DNA from: an uncultured Lachnobacterium sp.
GTDB lineage: Bacteria > Bacillota > Clostridia > Lachnospirales > Lachnospiraceae
Assembly: GCA_900550545.1 (NCBI GenBank)
Contig: URSS01000002.1
Coordinates: forward strand, 62,001-126,000
DNA: 64,000 nucleotides
Direction of reading: 5' to 3'
In this document: positions 51,161 through 60,127 of the stretch, piece after piece
Numbering within the stretch: the stretch's first letter is position 1
Layout of the letters: each line of letters opens with the position of its first letter
The notes under the pieces: model-generated
What the model was told of the DNA's origin: nothing
What the model saw: only the letters and a program-made list of their open reading frames with translations
The model's database searches: none
Program-made: the position numbers and the translations under genes

Positions 51161-52276
51161 CTATTTCCAAACTTCTTCTGCGATTTCTTTCACAAGTGCA
51201 AGCTTTGCCCACTGCTGCTCCTCTGTAATCTTATTTCCAATTTCACAGGATGCAAATCCACACTGTGGACTTAAGCATAGACGCTCAAGCGGAATATACT
51301 TTTCTGCTTCGTGAATTCTTGCAATCACCTTATCCTTATCTTCCAGTTCCGGTTTCTTTGTTGTAATAAGTCCAAGTACAACTTTCTTGTCCGGAGACAC
51401 TTTTGCAAGCGGTGCAAAACCACCGGATCTCGCATCATCATACTCCAAAAGTAATGCGTCCACATGCTCCTGGGCAAATACATAGTCAGCTACAGAATCA
51501 TATGGTCCACTTGTAAAAAATGTAGAGTGATAATTTCCGCGACAAATGTGGGAAGTAATCACCATATCCTCCGGTCTTCCTTCCAGTGCCAGATTATTTA
51601 CTTTCAAAAGCCGTGCCTTTACCTCTTCAATATCAACACCAAGTGACTGGTATCTCTGCTTTGCAGCATCTCCGACAATTGCACCCCAGGTACAGTCATC
51701 AAGCTGCAGATTACGGCATCCTGCTGCATAGAACTGTTTGATCACATCCTGATATGCCTTACCGATATCCTCGATCAACGCATCATCGGTCGCATAAAAT
51801 TTTCTTGTCTGCTCAATGTTCTGCGGAACGATCATCTGCTGATACATCTGCGCCGGTGCCGGAATGGTATACTTTGCAACGGTCTGTTCATCTTCAAACT
51901 GCTTTAAGAATTTGAAATACTCTACAAACGGATGCGCCTTTGCTTTTACCTTTCCCACCAGATAAGTAGCCTCAAGGTCTGCCATCTCTCCGTTAAACTG
52001 TACGCCGCCACCGTCTTTTTCATGGGAAACTCCTTCAAATCCCCACATGAAATCCAGATGCCAGAATTTTCTTCTAAACTCTCCATCCGTGATTGCATGG
52101 TATCCTGCGGCTTTCTGCTTTGCAACGATCTCTGTCACGCACTCATCCGTCACGCGGTCGAGTTCTTTCTGTGTGATTGTTCCTTCTTCAAACGCTTTTT
52201 TTGCTGCTTTAAGCTTTTCTGGTCTTAAAAAGCTTCCTACAAAATCATAGCGAAATGGTGTCTTTAATGTACTCAT
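51161..52276 (-). CDS. MetE-like (cobalamin-independent methionine synthase family) protein
   Basis: A 371-residue protein of the short MetE-C family (like Bacillus YxjG/YxjH), about half the size of full MetE. It carries the C-terminal catalytic-type barrel: RYDFVGSFLRPEKLKAAKKAF, ITDGEFRRKFWHLDFMWGFEGV, LQLDDCTWG, HICRGNYHS, and the late SPQCGFASCEIGN. HxC (His in THICRGN and Cys near SPQCGF) provides the zinc site. It probably transfers a methyl group to homocysteine from a folate or another donor; the true donor is unknown. AGGAGG precedes the ATG. A MET-box abuts the -35, consistent with LysR activation. Confidence 0.85.
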   Translation of the reverse strand: MSTLKTPFRYDFVGSFLRPEKLKAAKKAFEEGTITQKELDRVTDECVTEIVAKQKAAGYHAITDGEFRRKFWHLDFMWGFEGVSHEKDGGGVQFNGEMADLEATYLVGKVKAKAHPFVEYFKFLKQFEDEQTVAKYTIPAPAQMYQQMIVPQNIEQTRKFYATDDALIEDIGKAYQDVIKQFYAAGCRNLQLDDCTWGAIVGDAAKQRYQSLGVDIEEVKARLLKVNNLALEGRPEDMVITSHICRGNYHSTFFTSGPYDSVADYVFAQEHVDALLLEYDDARSGGFAPLAKVSPDKKVVLGLITTKKPELEDKDKVIARIHEAEKYIPLERLCLSPQCGFASCEIGNKITEEQQWAKLALVKEIAEEVWK

Positions 52277-52345
52277 ATATTGATAACCTCCTGTGTTTTT
52301 CTGTTCGTTTTCTAGGGTTATCCTACCATGTCGTGATTTGTTTGT

Positions 52346-52386
52346 ATAATACCTTATTTATGTGGTTTGTCATAGTTTGAAACTAT
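52346..52386 (-). promoter_or_regulatory. MET-box and promoter of the MetE-like gene
   Basis: A perfect palindrome ATAGTTT-G-AAACTAT (52372-52386) abuts a minus-strand -35 ATGACA (52368-52373), 16-base spacer, -10 TATTAT (52346-52351). An activator site at about -41 is typical for LysR proteins. A second palindrome ATTCGGT-CGTA-ACCGAAT lies 37 bases further upstream (52423-52440). Confidence 0.82.
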
Positions 52387-52494
52387 ATTCAAGAGTAAAA
52401 ATGTATACGATTTTCAATTTTTATTCGGTCGTAACCGAATCAATTCTGACTAAACAAAAAATTTATGCAATTTCTGTCCCAAACGATGCCAAAT

Positions 52495-52608
52495 TTAATG
52501 AATGCGATGTTCTTCCCTCTTCATATGATACACATACACGATAAATTGCAGATTCCTGTGAAAATCCATGACGCAACATACATATTCACGCTCTGTATCC
52601 ATTGAAAA
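52495..52608 (-). other. Region with unidentified gene remnant
   Basis: Between the second palindrome and the terminator, two overlapping minus-strand frames are open for 35-38 codons, one ending SYEEGRTSHSLNLASFGTEI-A. Neither has a ribosome-binding site or a start I trust. The second looks coding-like and may be the tail of a lost gene. I cannot identify it. Confidence 0.35.
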
Positions 52609-52647
52609 AAGGCGAAAAACATGAGTTGCTCTCACGCCTTTCGCCTT
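52609..52647 (-). terminator. Terminator of the TrpXYZ-like operon
   Basis: Outer stem AAGGCGAAA/TTTCGCCTT (52609-52617 with 52639-52647), followed on the minus strand by a run of six T. Located 19 bases after the ATPase stop. Confidence 0.8.
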
Positions 52648-52665
52648 CTTTTTGTATCTGTTTCA

Positions 52666-53439
52666 CTAATTTCCGCATTCAATACTGATTTCGTTGAATG
52701 TTCCGAGAATATCATCCACCTGCATGGCCTTTTTCTCGGCACCCGATTTGTCAATAATCGCATGTCCCTGATGCATCATCAGCAATCGATCACCATATTC
52801 TACCGCATAGCGCAGGTTGTGCGTAACCATGATTGTGGTAACTTTTTTCTCTGCGACGATCTTGCCGGTCAGTTCCATAACAATCTCTGCTGTCTTTGGA
52901 TCCAAAGCAGCAGTATGCTCGTCAAGGATCAAAAATTCGATTGGATTCATGGTTGCCATCAAAAGCGCCAGTGTCTGACGCTGACCACCCGATAATGCCC
53001 CAACTTTTGTGTGCAGCTTATCTTCGAGTCCAAGATTTACACTGGCAAGCAATTCTTTGTACGCCTCCACGCGGGCATGGTTGGTACCTCTGCCCAGTCC
53101 ATACATTTTTCCCTTATTATCCGCGATTGCAAGATTCTCAAGGATCGTCATGGACGGACAGGTTCCTTTCGACGGGTCCTGAAACACGCGTCCAATGCGA
53201 CGATGGCGAATGAAATCTTTCTGTTTTGTGATATCAACACCATTGACAACAATATTTCCGCCATCTACCGGAATGGTACCACAGATAATGTTGAGCATAG
53301 ATGTCTTACCGGAACCATTACTTCCGACAACGGAAACAAACTGTCCATCCTCAATATTTAAATTAAAATCATCAAACAGACAGATTTCATTGATTGTTCC
53401 CGGATTATACATTTTATGAATATGCTTTAACTCTAACAT
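52666..53439 (-). CDS. ABC transporter ATP-binding protein (TrpZ-like)
   Basis: A 257-residue ABC ATPase. Walker A GSNGSGKTS (about 38-46), Q-loop near RVFQDPSKGTCPSMT, signature LSGGQRQ (about 148-154), Walker B FLILDEHTAALDP (His in place of the usual Pro after DE), and switch His in MVTHNLRYA. It energises uptake by the permease at 53440-54321 and the lipoprotein at 54363. The start codon directly follows the permease stop (TAG-ATG), with AAGAAGGTGG as ribosome-binding site. The Trp T-box upstream implies tryptophan or a precursor as substrate. Confidence 0.88.
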   Translation of the reverse strand: MLELKHIHKMYNPGTINEICLFDDFNLNIEDGQFVSVVGSNGSGKTSMLNIICGTIPVDGGNIVVNGVDITKQKDFIRHRRIGRVFQDPSKGTCPSMTILENLAIADNKGKMYGLGRGTNHARVEAYKELLASVNLGLEDKLHTKVGALSGGQRQTLALLMATMNPIEFLILDEHTAALDPKTAEIVMELTGKIVAEKKVTTIMVTHNLRYAVEYGDRLLMMHQGHAIIDKSGAEKKAMQVDDILGTFNEISIECGN

Positions 53440-54321
53440 CTAAGCCACCTTCTTTCTCTTTTTACGATCCATGCCAAGCACTAAAATCACAAGGAAAAGC
53501 ACTGCTGTAATCAATTTCAAATCGGAAGACGGCATACCAAACTTAACTGCAATCGCAACACAGGCTTTGTATACGATAGATCCGATCACTACACTTGTTG
53601 TCACACGTAAAAATGTCACTTTTTTCAGCAGACTGATACCAATAATTACGCTGGCAAGTCCGATAACCATTGTTCCGGTTCCCATGGAAACATCAAAATA
53701 ACGCTGCTGCTGTGCAAAAATGCATCCACTTAAGCTGACAAGACCATTGGCAATTGCAAGGCCGATAATCTTAATCACACCTTTGTCTACACCCATGGAA
53801 GTAACGATCGTTTCATTGTCTCCGACAGCACGAAGAAGATATCCGGATTTCGTACTCATATACCAATCCAGTAAAAACTTCATGATAAATGTAATTACAA
53901 AAATAATAATTACATTGGAAAAAGCGGCAAGTGATCCTTTGAAAAGACTATGTACAAGATCATTGTCAAACAAAGTTGTCATATTGTAAATCGGAAGGTT
54001 GGCTCTGCCTGCAATACGCAGATTCACGGTATACAATGCTGTCATCATAATAATTCCGGATAAGAGATCCCTTACTTTTAATTTAACATGAATCAGTCCG
54101 GTCAGTGTTCCTGCCACCGCTCCTGCCACAAAAGCAATCAGCAGTGTCAGAATCGGATTGCATCCTTTTGCGATCAATACTGCAGATAAAGCAGCTCCAA
54201 GTGGGAAGCTTCCATCAACCGTCAGATCCGGAAAATCCAGAATCGTATATGTGATATAAATGCCAAGAGCCATAATTGCATAAATCATGCCCTGTTCGAG
54301 TACGCTTAAAACTAATGTCAC
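53440..54321 (-). CDS. ABC transporter permease (TrpY-like)
   Basis: A 293-residue permease with about eight to nine helices. TYTILDFPDLTVDGSFPLGAALSAVLIAKG near the N-terminus and YLLRAVGDNETIVTSMGVDKG (coupling loop, about 165-185) mark the branched-chain-like permease family that pairs with PF04392 binding proteins. The start codon is GTG at 54321 behind GGGGGTAA. Basic tail MDRKKRKKVA. Located between the lipoprotein (41 bases) and the ATPase (0 bases). Confidence 0.88.
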   Translation of the reverse strand: MTLVLSVLEQGMIYAIMALGIYITYTILDFPDLTVDGSFPLGAALSAVLIAKGCNPILTLLIAFVAGAVAGTLTGLIHVKLKVRDLLSGIIMMTALYTVNLRIAGRANLPIYNMTTLFDNDLVHSLFKGSLAAFSNVIIIFVITFIMKFLLDWYMSTKSGYLLRAVGDNETIVTSMGVDKGVIKIIGLAIANGLVSLSGCIFAQQQRYFDVSMGTGTMVIGLASVIIGISLLKKVTFLRVTTSVVIGSIVYKACVAIAVKFGMPSSDLKLITAVLFLVILVLGMDRKKRKKVA

Positions 54322-54362
54322 GGTGTTACCCCCAAATCTAATTATTTATCTCTTATTGTTTA

Positions 54363-55397
54363 TTACTTTACTGTAATTTCATCAAATGTCTGTGCGGCAT
54401 TTGCAATATAGGATTTATCCAGTTTCATGTTGATCTTGTCTGCTGCAGCAGTATTTACATAAAGTTCTGCCTTTGATGCAGTAATGAATGGTGTCTTATC
54501 TGCCGTTGTCTCACCCTTTAAAATTTTTGCAGCCATCTCACCAGTCTCAATTCCAAGCTGATAATAATCAATACCCATAGATGCTACACAACCGGATTTT
54601 ACCTGCTCGATCTCACTTCCAAATACAGGGATTCCTGCGCCGTTTGCTTTATCGAGTACTGTCTGTAATGCATTTACTACTGTATTGTCGGTAAGGTTAC
54701 ATAAGCAGTCAACCTTAGATACCAGATCTGTTGCTGCGATTTCAATATCGGCAGAAGTATTGATACCAGTGTCTACAATTTCAAATCCATAATCGCCTGC
54801 AAGTTTTTTGTACTCTTCAATTGTACTGCAGGAATTTGCCTCACTTGTTGTATAGAGAATACCGATTTTCTTTGCATCCGGCATCATCTCACGAATCATT
54901 TTCAACTGTTCTTTTACCGGAAGAATATCGGAAGAACCTGTGATATTTCCGACACTTGAACCATCTTCATTTGCAAGCTGTGCGGTAACGGGATCCGATA
55001 CTGCGGTATAAACAACCGGGATATCTGTGTTCATACATGAGTTGTATGCACTTGCTGCACACGGTGTTGCAATGGCACAGATCATATCTACTTTTTCCGA
55101 TACAAAACTGTCTGCAATCGTACTTGCTGTACCTGTATCAGTCTGTGCATTCTGATATTCAACTTTCAGATTCTTTCCTTCTTCAATTCCTGCATTCTTA
55201 AGTCCTGCCAAAAAGCCCTCACGGCAATTGTCCAGTGAACCGTGTTCTGCGAACTGTGAAATTCCGATCGTATAGGTTGTCTCGGAAGTTCCTCCCTGTC
55301 CCTGTGTTGTGTTTCCATCATTTCCTGATCCACATCCTGCCAGCAGTCCCATTGCACATACTGCAGATAATACCATAGCTAATACTTTTTTCTTCAT
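54363..55397 (-). CDS. ABC transporter substrate-binding lipoprotein (TrpX-like)
   Basis: A 344-residue lipoprotein with signal MKKKVLAMVLSAVCAMGLLA and lipidated Cys22. The mature domain belongs to the ABC_sub_bind family (PF04392): YTIGISQFAEHGSLDNCREGFLAGLKNAGI, IATPCAASAYNS, IPVVYTAVSDPVTAQL, GITGSSDILPVKEQL-like, and GCVASMGIDYYQLGIETGEMAAKIL. Start at 55397, with AGAGG 9 bases ahead; an upstream in-frame ATG adds seven residues before the signal and is unlikely. It is controlled by a T-box with a UGG specifier, so tryptophan (or a related aromatic) is the probable ligand. Confidence 0.88.
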   Translation of the reverse strand: MKKKVLAMVLSAVCAMGLLAGCGSGNDGNTTQGQGGTSETTYTIGISQFAEHGSLDNCREGFLAGLKNAGIEEGKNLKVEYQNAQTDTGTASTIADSFVSEKVDMICAIATPCAASAYNSCMNTDIPVVYTAVSDPVTAQLANEDGSSVGNITGSSDILPVKEQLKMIREMMPDAKKIGILYTTSEANSCSTIEEYKKLAGDYGFEIVDTGINTSADIEIAATDLVSKVDCLCNLTDNTVVNALQTVLDKANGAGIPVFGSEIEQVKSGCVASMGIDYYQLGIETGEMAAKILKGETTADKTPFITASKAELYVNTAAADKINMKLDKSYIANAAQTFDEITVK

Positions 55398-55464
55398 AAT
55401 CTTTTTCCTCTCTTTCATGCTTGCTTTTACTGTGTAGGGAATTCCAAAGAAATCTCCTATACAT

Positions 55465-55735
55465 AAAAAACCGCCTCAAGCAAAAATGCTTGAGACGGTA
55501 ATAAAATCTTATTATCGCGGTACCACTCAAATTGACAAATGTCCACTCTTTCACGTACGATGCCATACATGCCGAATTGGTAACGGGTTCGGTTCCCGGT
55601 GACGCCTACTAAGTGATTTCCTTTTGGGCCACCCTCGAAAGTCCATTCAACAAATCCATACATACTGCATCACACCACCTGCAGCTCTCTGTGATATCCG
55701 GATAAGTCTACTCCTCTTTCTCATCGGTTTCTCTT
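55465..55735 (-). ncRNA. T-box leader, tryptophan specificity
   Basis: On the minus strand, Stem I elements AGAGAG...GGTGGTGTGATGCAG lie at about 55664-55692. The specifier context GAA-TGG-A puts the codon UGG (Trp) at 55643-55645. The T-box bulge GAGTGGTACCGCG is at 55516-55528. It is followed by a terminator with 12-bp arms at 55471-55482 and 55487-55498 and a T-run. Uncharged tRNA-Trp would stabilise antitermination and turn on the TrpXYZ-like operon. A likely promoter is TTGACA-N17-TAAAGT around 55745-55775, inside the end of the YgjP-like gene. Confidence 0.92.
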
Positions 55736-55762
55736 TATTCGTATACTTTAAACCCTTTTTTT

Positions 55763-56350
55763 CTATTTGTCAATCCCAATATTTCGAAGCTGTGTCTGAT
55801 GCAGTTTGTAATCCTTATCGTACTGCCCCACCAATGCCCAGAAATCCCGTGAATGATTCATATGAATCCGGTGCGAAAGTTCATGTACCACAACATAATC
55901 CATCAGCTCCTGTGGCAGATAATGCAGGCGATAATTGAAATTGAGATTTCCTTTACTGCTGCAGCTTCCCCAGCGTCCTTTCTGGTTCCGGATTGCAACC
56001 CGTTCGAACGTCACTCCGATCTTTGGTGCATAATACATCAGCCGCTGCATAAAATGTGCCCGGATTTCATCTTTCTCACGCTTCGACAGGGAATCATATG
56101 CAGGAATCTCATAGGGACTCCGGTATGCCTGCTTTTCCTGTTGGCGCCGGGCCATCTTCTTCTTTGCCGCAGCAATCCACGCCGCATGGGAGTCCAAAAA
56201 GCGCAGCACCTCTTTCTTTGCCACCCGGTTTGGAACCCTTGCCACGACAGTTCCGTCCAGCCCTACCTGAAGTGCCATTGTTTTGCGCTTTGACCGGATC
56301 ACGTTAACCATATATTCTTCCGACTGATTTTTCACAATTACCTGTTCCAA
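55763..56350 (-). CDS. YgjP-like (M48-type) metallopeptidase domain protein
   Basis: A 195-residue protein of the YgjP/DUF45 zinc-peptidase family. VVHELSHRIHMNHSRDFW (about 158-175) holds the HExxH-type zinc motif HELSH with a downstream His. WGSCSSKGNLNFNYRL upstream of it is diagnostic. The N-terminus VNVIRSKRKTMALQVGLDGTVVARVPNRV also fits. I choose TTG at 56350 as start: GAGG lies 9 bases ahead and the following residues match the family N-terminus. TTG 56365 and ATG 56311 are alternatives. It is co-directional with hydF, 24 bases downstream; whether it takes part in hydrogenase maturation is unknown. Confidence 0.82.
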   Translation of the reverse strand: MEQVIVKNQSEEYMVNVIRSKRKTMALQVGLDGTVVARVPNRVAKKEVLRFLDSHAAWIAAAKKKMARRQQEKQAYRSPYEIPAYDSLSKREKDEIRAHFMQRLMYYAPKIGVTFERVAIRNQKGRWGSCSSKGNLNFNYRLHYLPQELMDYVVVHELSHRIHMNHSRDFWALVGQYDKDYKLHQTQLRNIGIDK

Positions 56351-56374
56351 CGATTCATCCCTCAACTAACTATT

Positions 56375-57589
56375 CTATGGCATAACGACATGATCAAGAA
56401 TTCCGGTAAGGTGAGCGATCGTCACTCCATAATTTGTCATAGGTACCGCCTGTTCCTTCGCACGGTCAATGCGGGAAAGTACATATTTCCGGTTGAACAT
56501 ACAGGCTCCACACTGAATGATCAGGTCATACTCTGTCAGTTTTTCCGGGAAATCGGTACCGCTCACATGATCAATCTGCATGTTTTCTCCGAAGCGTTTT
56601 CGAAGCATCCGAGGGATCTTCACCCTTCCAATATCCTCACTCAACGGTGCATGTGTACAACATTCCGCAATCAGCACATGCGAATTTTCTGTCAGGCGGT
56701 CGATCTGTTTTGCTCCTTCCACGTAATAAGGCAGATCTCCTTTATAAGCCGCAAATAAAACAGAAAACGACGTAAGCATGCTTTCCTTGGGCTTATTCTC
56801 ATACACATATGCAAACACCTGTGAATCTGTAATGATCAGTTTTGGCGGTTTGACCAATGTTGCCAGCGCCGGAACCATCTGATCCGTTGTTACACTCATA
56901 ACCTGACATTTTTTATCCAGCAATTCTCTGGTTGTCTGCACCTGTGGCAGAATCAGTCTCCCCTTTGGAGCCTGAATGTCCTGTGGCATTACAAGCATAA
57001 CCAGATCTCCCTCACTTACCAGATCTCCGGTGATCAGACGCTCACCAAAATTTTCCGGGACCTTTCGGGATAATGCTTCTTTCACCTGATCCATGCCGAC
57101 ACCTGTCTTTGCACTTACAACCAGAGCATCCTCTCCGGTCTCCTTTTTAATTTCTTCCTGCATCACCTTTGCATCTGCAAGATCGACTTTGTTGATTACA
57201 AGAAGAACCGGTGTATTCTTTTCTTTAAAAAAGCGATACCATTTCAGCTCCTGTGCACATGCCGCAAGTCCCTGCTTTTCGTCTGCCGCAAAAAGGATCA
57301 CTGCAAGATCTGTTTTTTCCGCAGCTAATTTCGTTCGTTCGATGCGCTGTTCGCCAAGCGTACTCTCATCATCAAAACCTGCGGTATCAATGATCGTGCA
57401 TGGACCAAGCGGATGAATTTCCATCGCTTTATAAACCGGATCTGTGGTTGTTCCCGCAATATCCGCAACGATAGAAACCTCCTGATTGGTAAAAGCATTG
57501 ATAAACGAAGATTTTCCACTGTTGGTTTTTCCAAAAACACCTATATGCAGACGGTTTGCGGAAGGTGTATCATTCAATGTTACTGCCAT
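56375..57589 (-). CDS. hydF: [FeFe]-hydrogenase maturation GTPase HydF
   Basis: A 404-residue scaffold protein that carries the diiron H-cluster precursor to HydA. The N-terminal GTPase domain has G1 GKTNSGKS (15-22), DTAGFDDES (G3) and NKVDL (G4). The C-terminal cluster-binding domain carries the HydF iron-sulphur pattern: a C-x-H in ECCTHAP (about 307) followed by CGACMFNR (about 365). AAGGA lies 11 bases before the ATG. It is the last maturase in the operon, 23 bases after hydG. The hydrogenase structural gene itself is not in this window. Confidence 0.95.
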   Translation of the reverse strand: MAVTLNDTPSANRLHIGVFGKTNSGKSSFINAFTNQEVSIVADIAGTTTDPVYKAMEIHPLGPCTIIDTAGFDDESTLGEQRIERTKLAAEKTDLAVILFAADEKQGLAACAQELKWYRFFKEKNTPVLLVINKVDLADAKVMQEEIKKETGEDALVVSAKTGVGMDQVKEALSRKVPENFGERLITGDLVSEGDLVMLVMPQDIQAPKGRLILPQVQTTRELLDKKCQVMSVTTDQMVPALATLVKPPKLIITDSQVFAYVYENKPKESMLTSFSVLFAAYKGDLPYYVEGAKQIDRLTENSHVLIAECCTHAPLSEDIGRVKIPRMLRKRFGENMQIDHVSGTDFPEKLTEYDLIIQCGACMFNRKYVLSRIDRAKEQAVPMTNYGVTIAHLTGILDHVVMP

Positions 57590-57612
57590 ATGTTCTTTCG
57601 TCCTTTCTCATG

Positions 57613-59040
57613 TTAGAAACGGAAGTCACGTTTTCCTTCGGAAATATCATGAATATGCTCGTAAGTTGTCTGTTTTACTTTCGGATTTGTAATCTTCTCA
57701 ATCTCACGGTTGATCAGTTCCATACCGATTTTCTTTGTCTCTTCACTTGCATAATCTTCCAGATACTCTTTTAAAGTCATAAGTGCATTTGGATGACAAC
57801 AATTTAAAATCTGCATGCTCTTGCAAAGCGCCATAAAACGGTCTCCGGTTCTTCCCTCTCTGTAACATGCCGTACAGAATGATGGAATATATCCCATTTT
57901 CATCAGCCAGTTCACAACTTCATCTAACGTTCTCTGGTCGCTGACATCAAACTGCTCCGAAGTCTCATCTGCAAGTTTTTCTGCTTCCGGATCGGCATAT
58001 CCACCGACACTTGTTTTCGATGCACCACTGATCTGGGATACTCCAAGAGGTAATACTTTTTCACGTACCGCCTGACTCTCTCTTGTGGAAATGATCATAC
58101 CGGTATATGGAACCGAGATACGAATCAATGCACAGATTTTTGCAAAAGTGTCATCACTGATACCATTGTCAAAAGCACTTGGATCAATATCATCTGCTTT
58201 TTTCACGCGAGGAACACTAATGGTGTGCGGTCCTACCCCATGAACAGCCTCAAGATGCTCAGCATGCATCAGAAGTCCTGCAAATTCATAGCGGTATCCT
58301 TCGAGCCCAAACAATACACCAAGTCCTACGTCATCGATGCCACCTTCCATCGCACGGTCCATTGCTTCGGTATGATATGCATAATCATGCTTTGGTCCTG
58401 TCGGATGCAGCTGCTCATAGCCCTCTTTGTTGTATGTTTCCTGGAAAAGAATGTATGTACCGATTCCGGCTTCTTTTAACTTGCGGTAATTTTCTACTGT
58501 CGTTGCCGCAATATTTACATTTACACGACGGATTGCGCCGTTTTTATGCTTGATGCTGTAAATGGTATTGATACATTCGAGAATATACTCAATCGGATTA
58601 TTTACTGGATCTTCACCTGCTTCAATAGCCAGACGCTTGTGTCCCATATCCTGCAAAGCGGTAACTTCTTTTACAATTTCTTCCTGTGTCAGTTTCTTTC
58701 TTGCAATATGCTTATTTTTCAAATGGTATGGACAGTATACACATCCATTCACACAGTAATTGGATAAATACAAAGGTGCAAACAATACAATGCGGTTTCC
58801 GTAATAGTCCTTTTTGATTTGCTGTGCAAGTTCATATACTTCCTGTATCTTTTCTTCATTTTCACATGCCAGAAGAACGGATGCCTCCCGGTGTGTCAGA
58901 CCCTTGCGCTCTTTTGCTTTGGCAATAATGGCATCAATTACTTCCATATTGTCCTTATTGGCATCTGCATAGGCAAGTGTCTCTTTGATTTCCTCATCTG
59001 AAATAAATTCTTCTGCTTTTAATGATTTTACGTTATACAT
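57613..59040 (-). CDS. hydG: [FeFe]-hydrogenase maturase HydG (radical SAM tyrosine lyase)
   Basis: A 475-residue radical SAM enzyme that cleaves tyrosine to p-cresol and dehydroglycine, yielding the CO and CN ligands of the H-cluster. The N-terminal CVNGCVYCPYH (about 97-107) is the SAM [4Fe-4S] motif. The C-terminal second cluster region FCTACYREGRTGDRFM..CK (about 393) is the HydG-specific extension that separates it from ThiH. AGGAGG precedes the ATG. It sits between hydE and hydF in one transcript. Confidence 0.95.
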   Translation of the reverse strand: MYNVKSLKAEEFISDEEIKETLAYADANKDNMEVIDAIIAKAKERKGLTHREASVLLACENEEKIQEVYELAQQIKKDYYGNRIVLFAPLYLSNYCVNGCVYCPYHLKNKHIARKKLTQEEIVKEVTALQDMGHKRLAIEAGEDPVNNPIEYILECINTIYSIKHKNGAIRRVNVNIAATTVENYRKLKEAGIGTYILFQETYNKEGYEQLHPTGPKHDYAYHTEAMDRAMEGGIDDVGLGVLFGLEGYRYEFAGLLMHAEHLEAVHGVGPHTISVPRVKKADDIDPSAFDNGISDDTFAKICALIRISVPYTGMIISTRESQAVREKVLPLGVSQISGASKTSVGGYADPEAEKLADETSEQFDVSDQRTLDEVVNWLMKMGYIPSFCTACYREGRTGDRFMALCKSMQILNCCHPNALMTLKEYLEDYASEETKKIGMELINREIEKITNPKVKQTTYEHIHDISEGKRDFRF

Positions 59041-59080
59041 ACTTTCCTCCTAGTGTTTGAATCATGCTATAACTATTCAG

Positions 59081-60127
59081 TTATTTTTTAAAATCGCCCC
59101 TGGAAACAACGACTTGATATCCGACGCTCTCCATCCGTCGGGCCATACAATGGCGGCATTCAGCAGCCTCGTCTCCGGTGCATATTTTGTTATCATATAA
59201 TTTATACTTTTCCCGGACTGCAACCGGCGACAAATTCGGCATTACGACATTCGCACCTGCCTGAATCCCCTTCTCTCTTCCAAGGGGATGAATCGTTCCC
59301 AGTGCCGTCGTCGAGGGCAAAAGCACATGGGGATGGATCAGCCTTATGATGCTCAAAAGCCGCAGGGTCTGTTCCATTGTTCCGGCCGGTTCCTGTCCGA
59401 ACGGTGTATCCTTCTGTGGGATAAAAGGTCCGATTCCAACCATATGCGGCTGCAGTTTTTTGATAAACATCAAATCCTCATACAATGTGTCCACGGTCTG
59501 TCCCGGCGAACCTACCATAAATCCGCAGCCAACCTGATAACCGATTTCTTTCAAGTCATACAGGCACTGTATCCTGTGTTGAAATGACATTTCCGCCGGA
59601 TGCAGGCTCTGATAATGTGCTTCATCTGCCGTCTCATGGCGCAAAAGATAACGATCCGCTCCTGCATCATAAAATGCCTGATAGCTTGCCTTATCCTTCT
59701 CTCCAATCGAAAGTGTCACCGCACAATCCGGATAGTCCTGTTTGATTTTTGCTACGATATTACAGATCCGTTCATCTGTAAAATACGGATCTTCTCCCCC
59801 TTGTAAGACAAAAGTTCGAAATCCCAGTTCATATCCGTTTGCACAACAGGATAAAATTTCTTCTTCTGTCAGACGGTATCGCTGCGCATTCGGATTGCTC
59901 CTTCGGATTCCGCAATAAATACAGTCGTTTTTACAGTAATTCGTAAACTCGATCAATCCACGAATAAACACCTGTTTTCCATAAATATCATCCGCAACTT
60001 TTCTGGCTGTGTCACGCAGATAATTGATTGCCTGCTCATCTGTCGTCGCAAGCAGCGTCTGCAGCTGCTCACGATAAATTGTCTGCTCATTCTTTATCTG
60101 ATCAATGATTTCCACTAACGTTTGCAT
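59081..60127 (-). CDS. hydE: [FeFe]-hydrogenase maturase HydE (radical SAM)
   Basis: A 348-residue radical SAM enzyme of H-cluster assembly, acting on the HydG-derived iron-cysteine synthon. IEFTNYCKNDCIYCGIRRSN (about 60-79) contains the CxxxCxxC motif. VLQGGEDPYFTDERI and CGFMVGSPGQTVDTLYEDL are HydE/BioB-like blocks. Two starts are possible: ATG 60127 and an in-frame GTG at 60142. Both lie inside the end of the TM1266-like gene, so translation is coupled. I prefer the ATG, though no strong ribosome-binding site separates them. Confidence 0.93.
   Translation of the reverse strand: MQTLVEIIDQIKNEQTIYREQLQTLLATTDEQAINYLRDTARKVADDIYGKQVFIRGLIEFTNYCKNDCIYCGIRRSNPNAQRYRLTEEEILSCCANGYELGFRTFVLQGGEDPYFTDERICNIVAKIKQDYPDCAVTLSIGEKDKASYQAFYDAGADRYLLRHETADEAHYQSLHPAEMSFQHRIQCLYDLKEIGYQVGCGFMVGSPGQTVDTLYEDLMFIKKLQPHMVGIGPFIPQKDTPFGQEPAGTMEQTLRLLSIIRLIHPHVLLPSTTALGTIHPLGREKGIQAGANVVMPNLSPVAVREKYKLYDNKICTGDEAAECRHCMARRMESVGYQVVVSRGDFKK

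Noticed and set aside
54926..55735. Protein-coding frames in the T-box region
   Set aside because: Short frames here coincide with conserved T-box structure and have no family similarity; the RNA explains the sequence.
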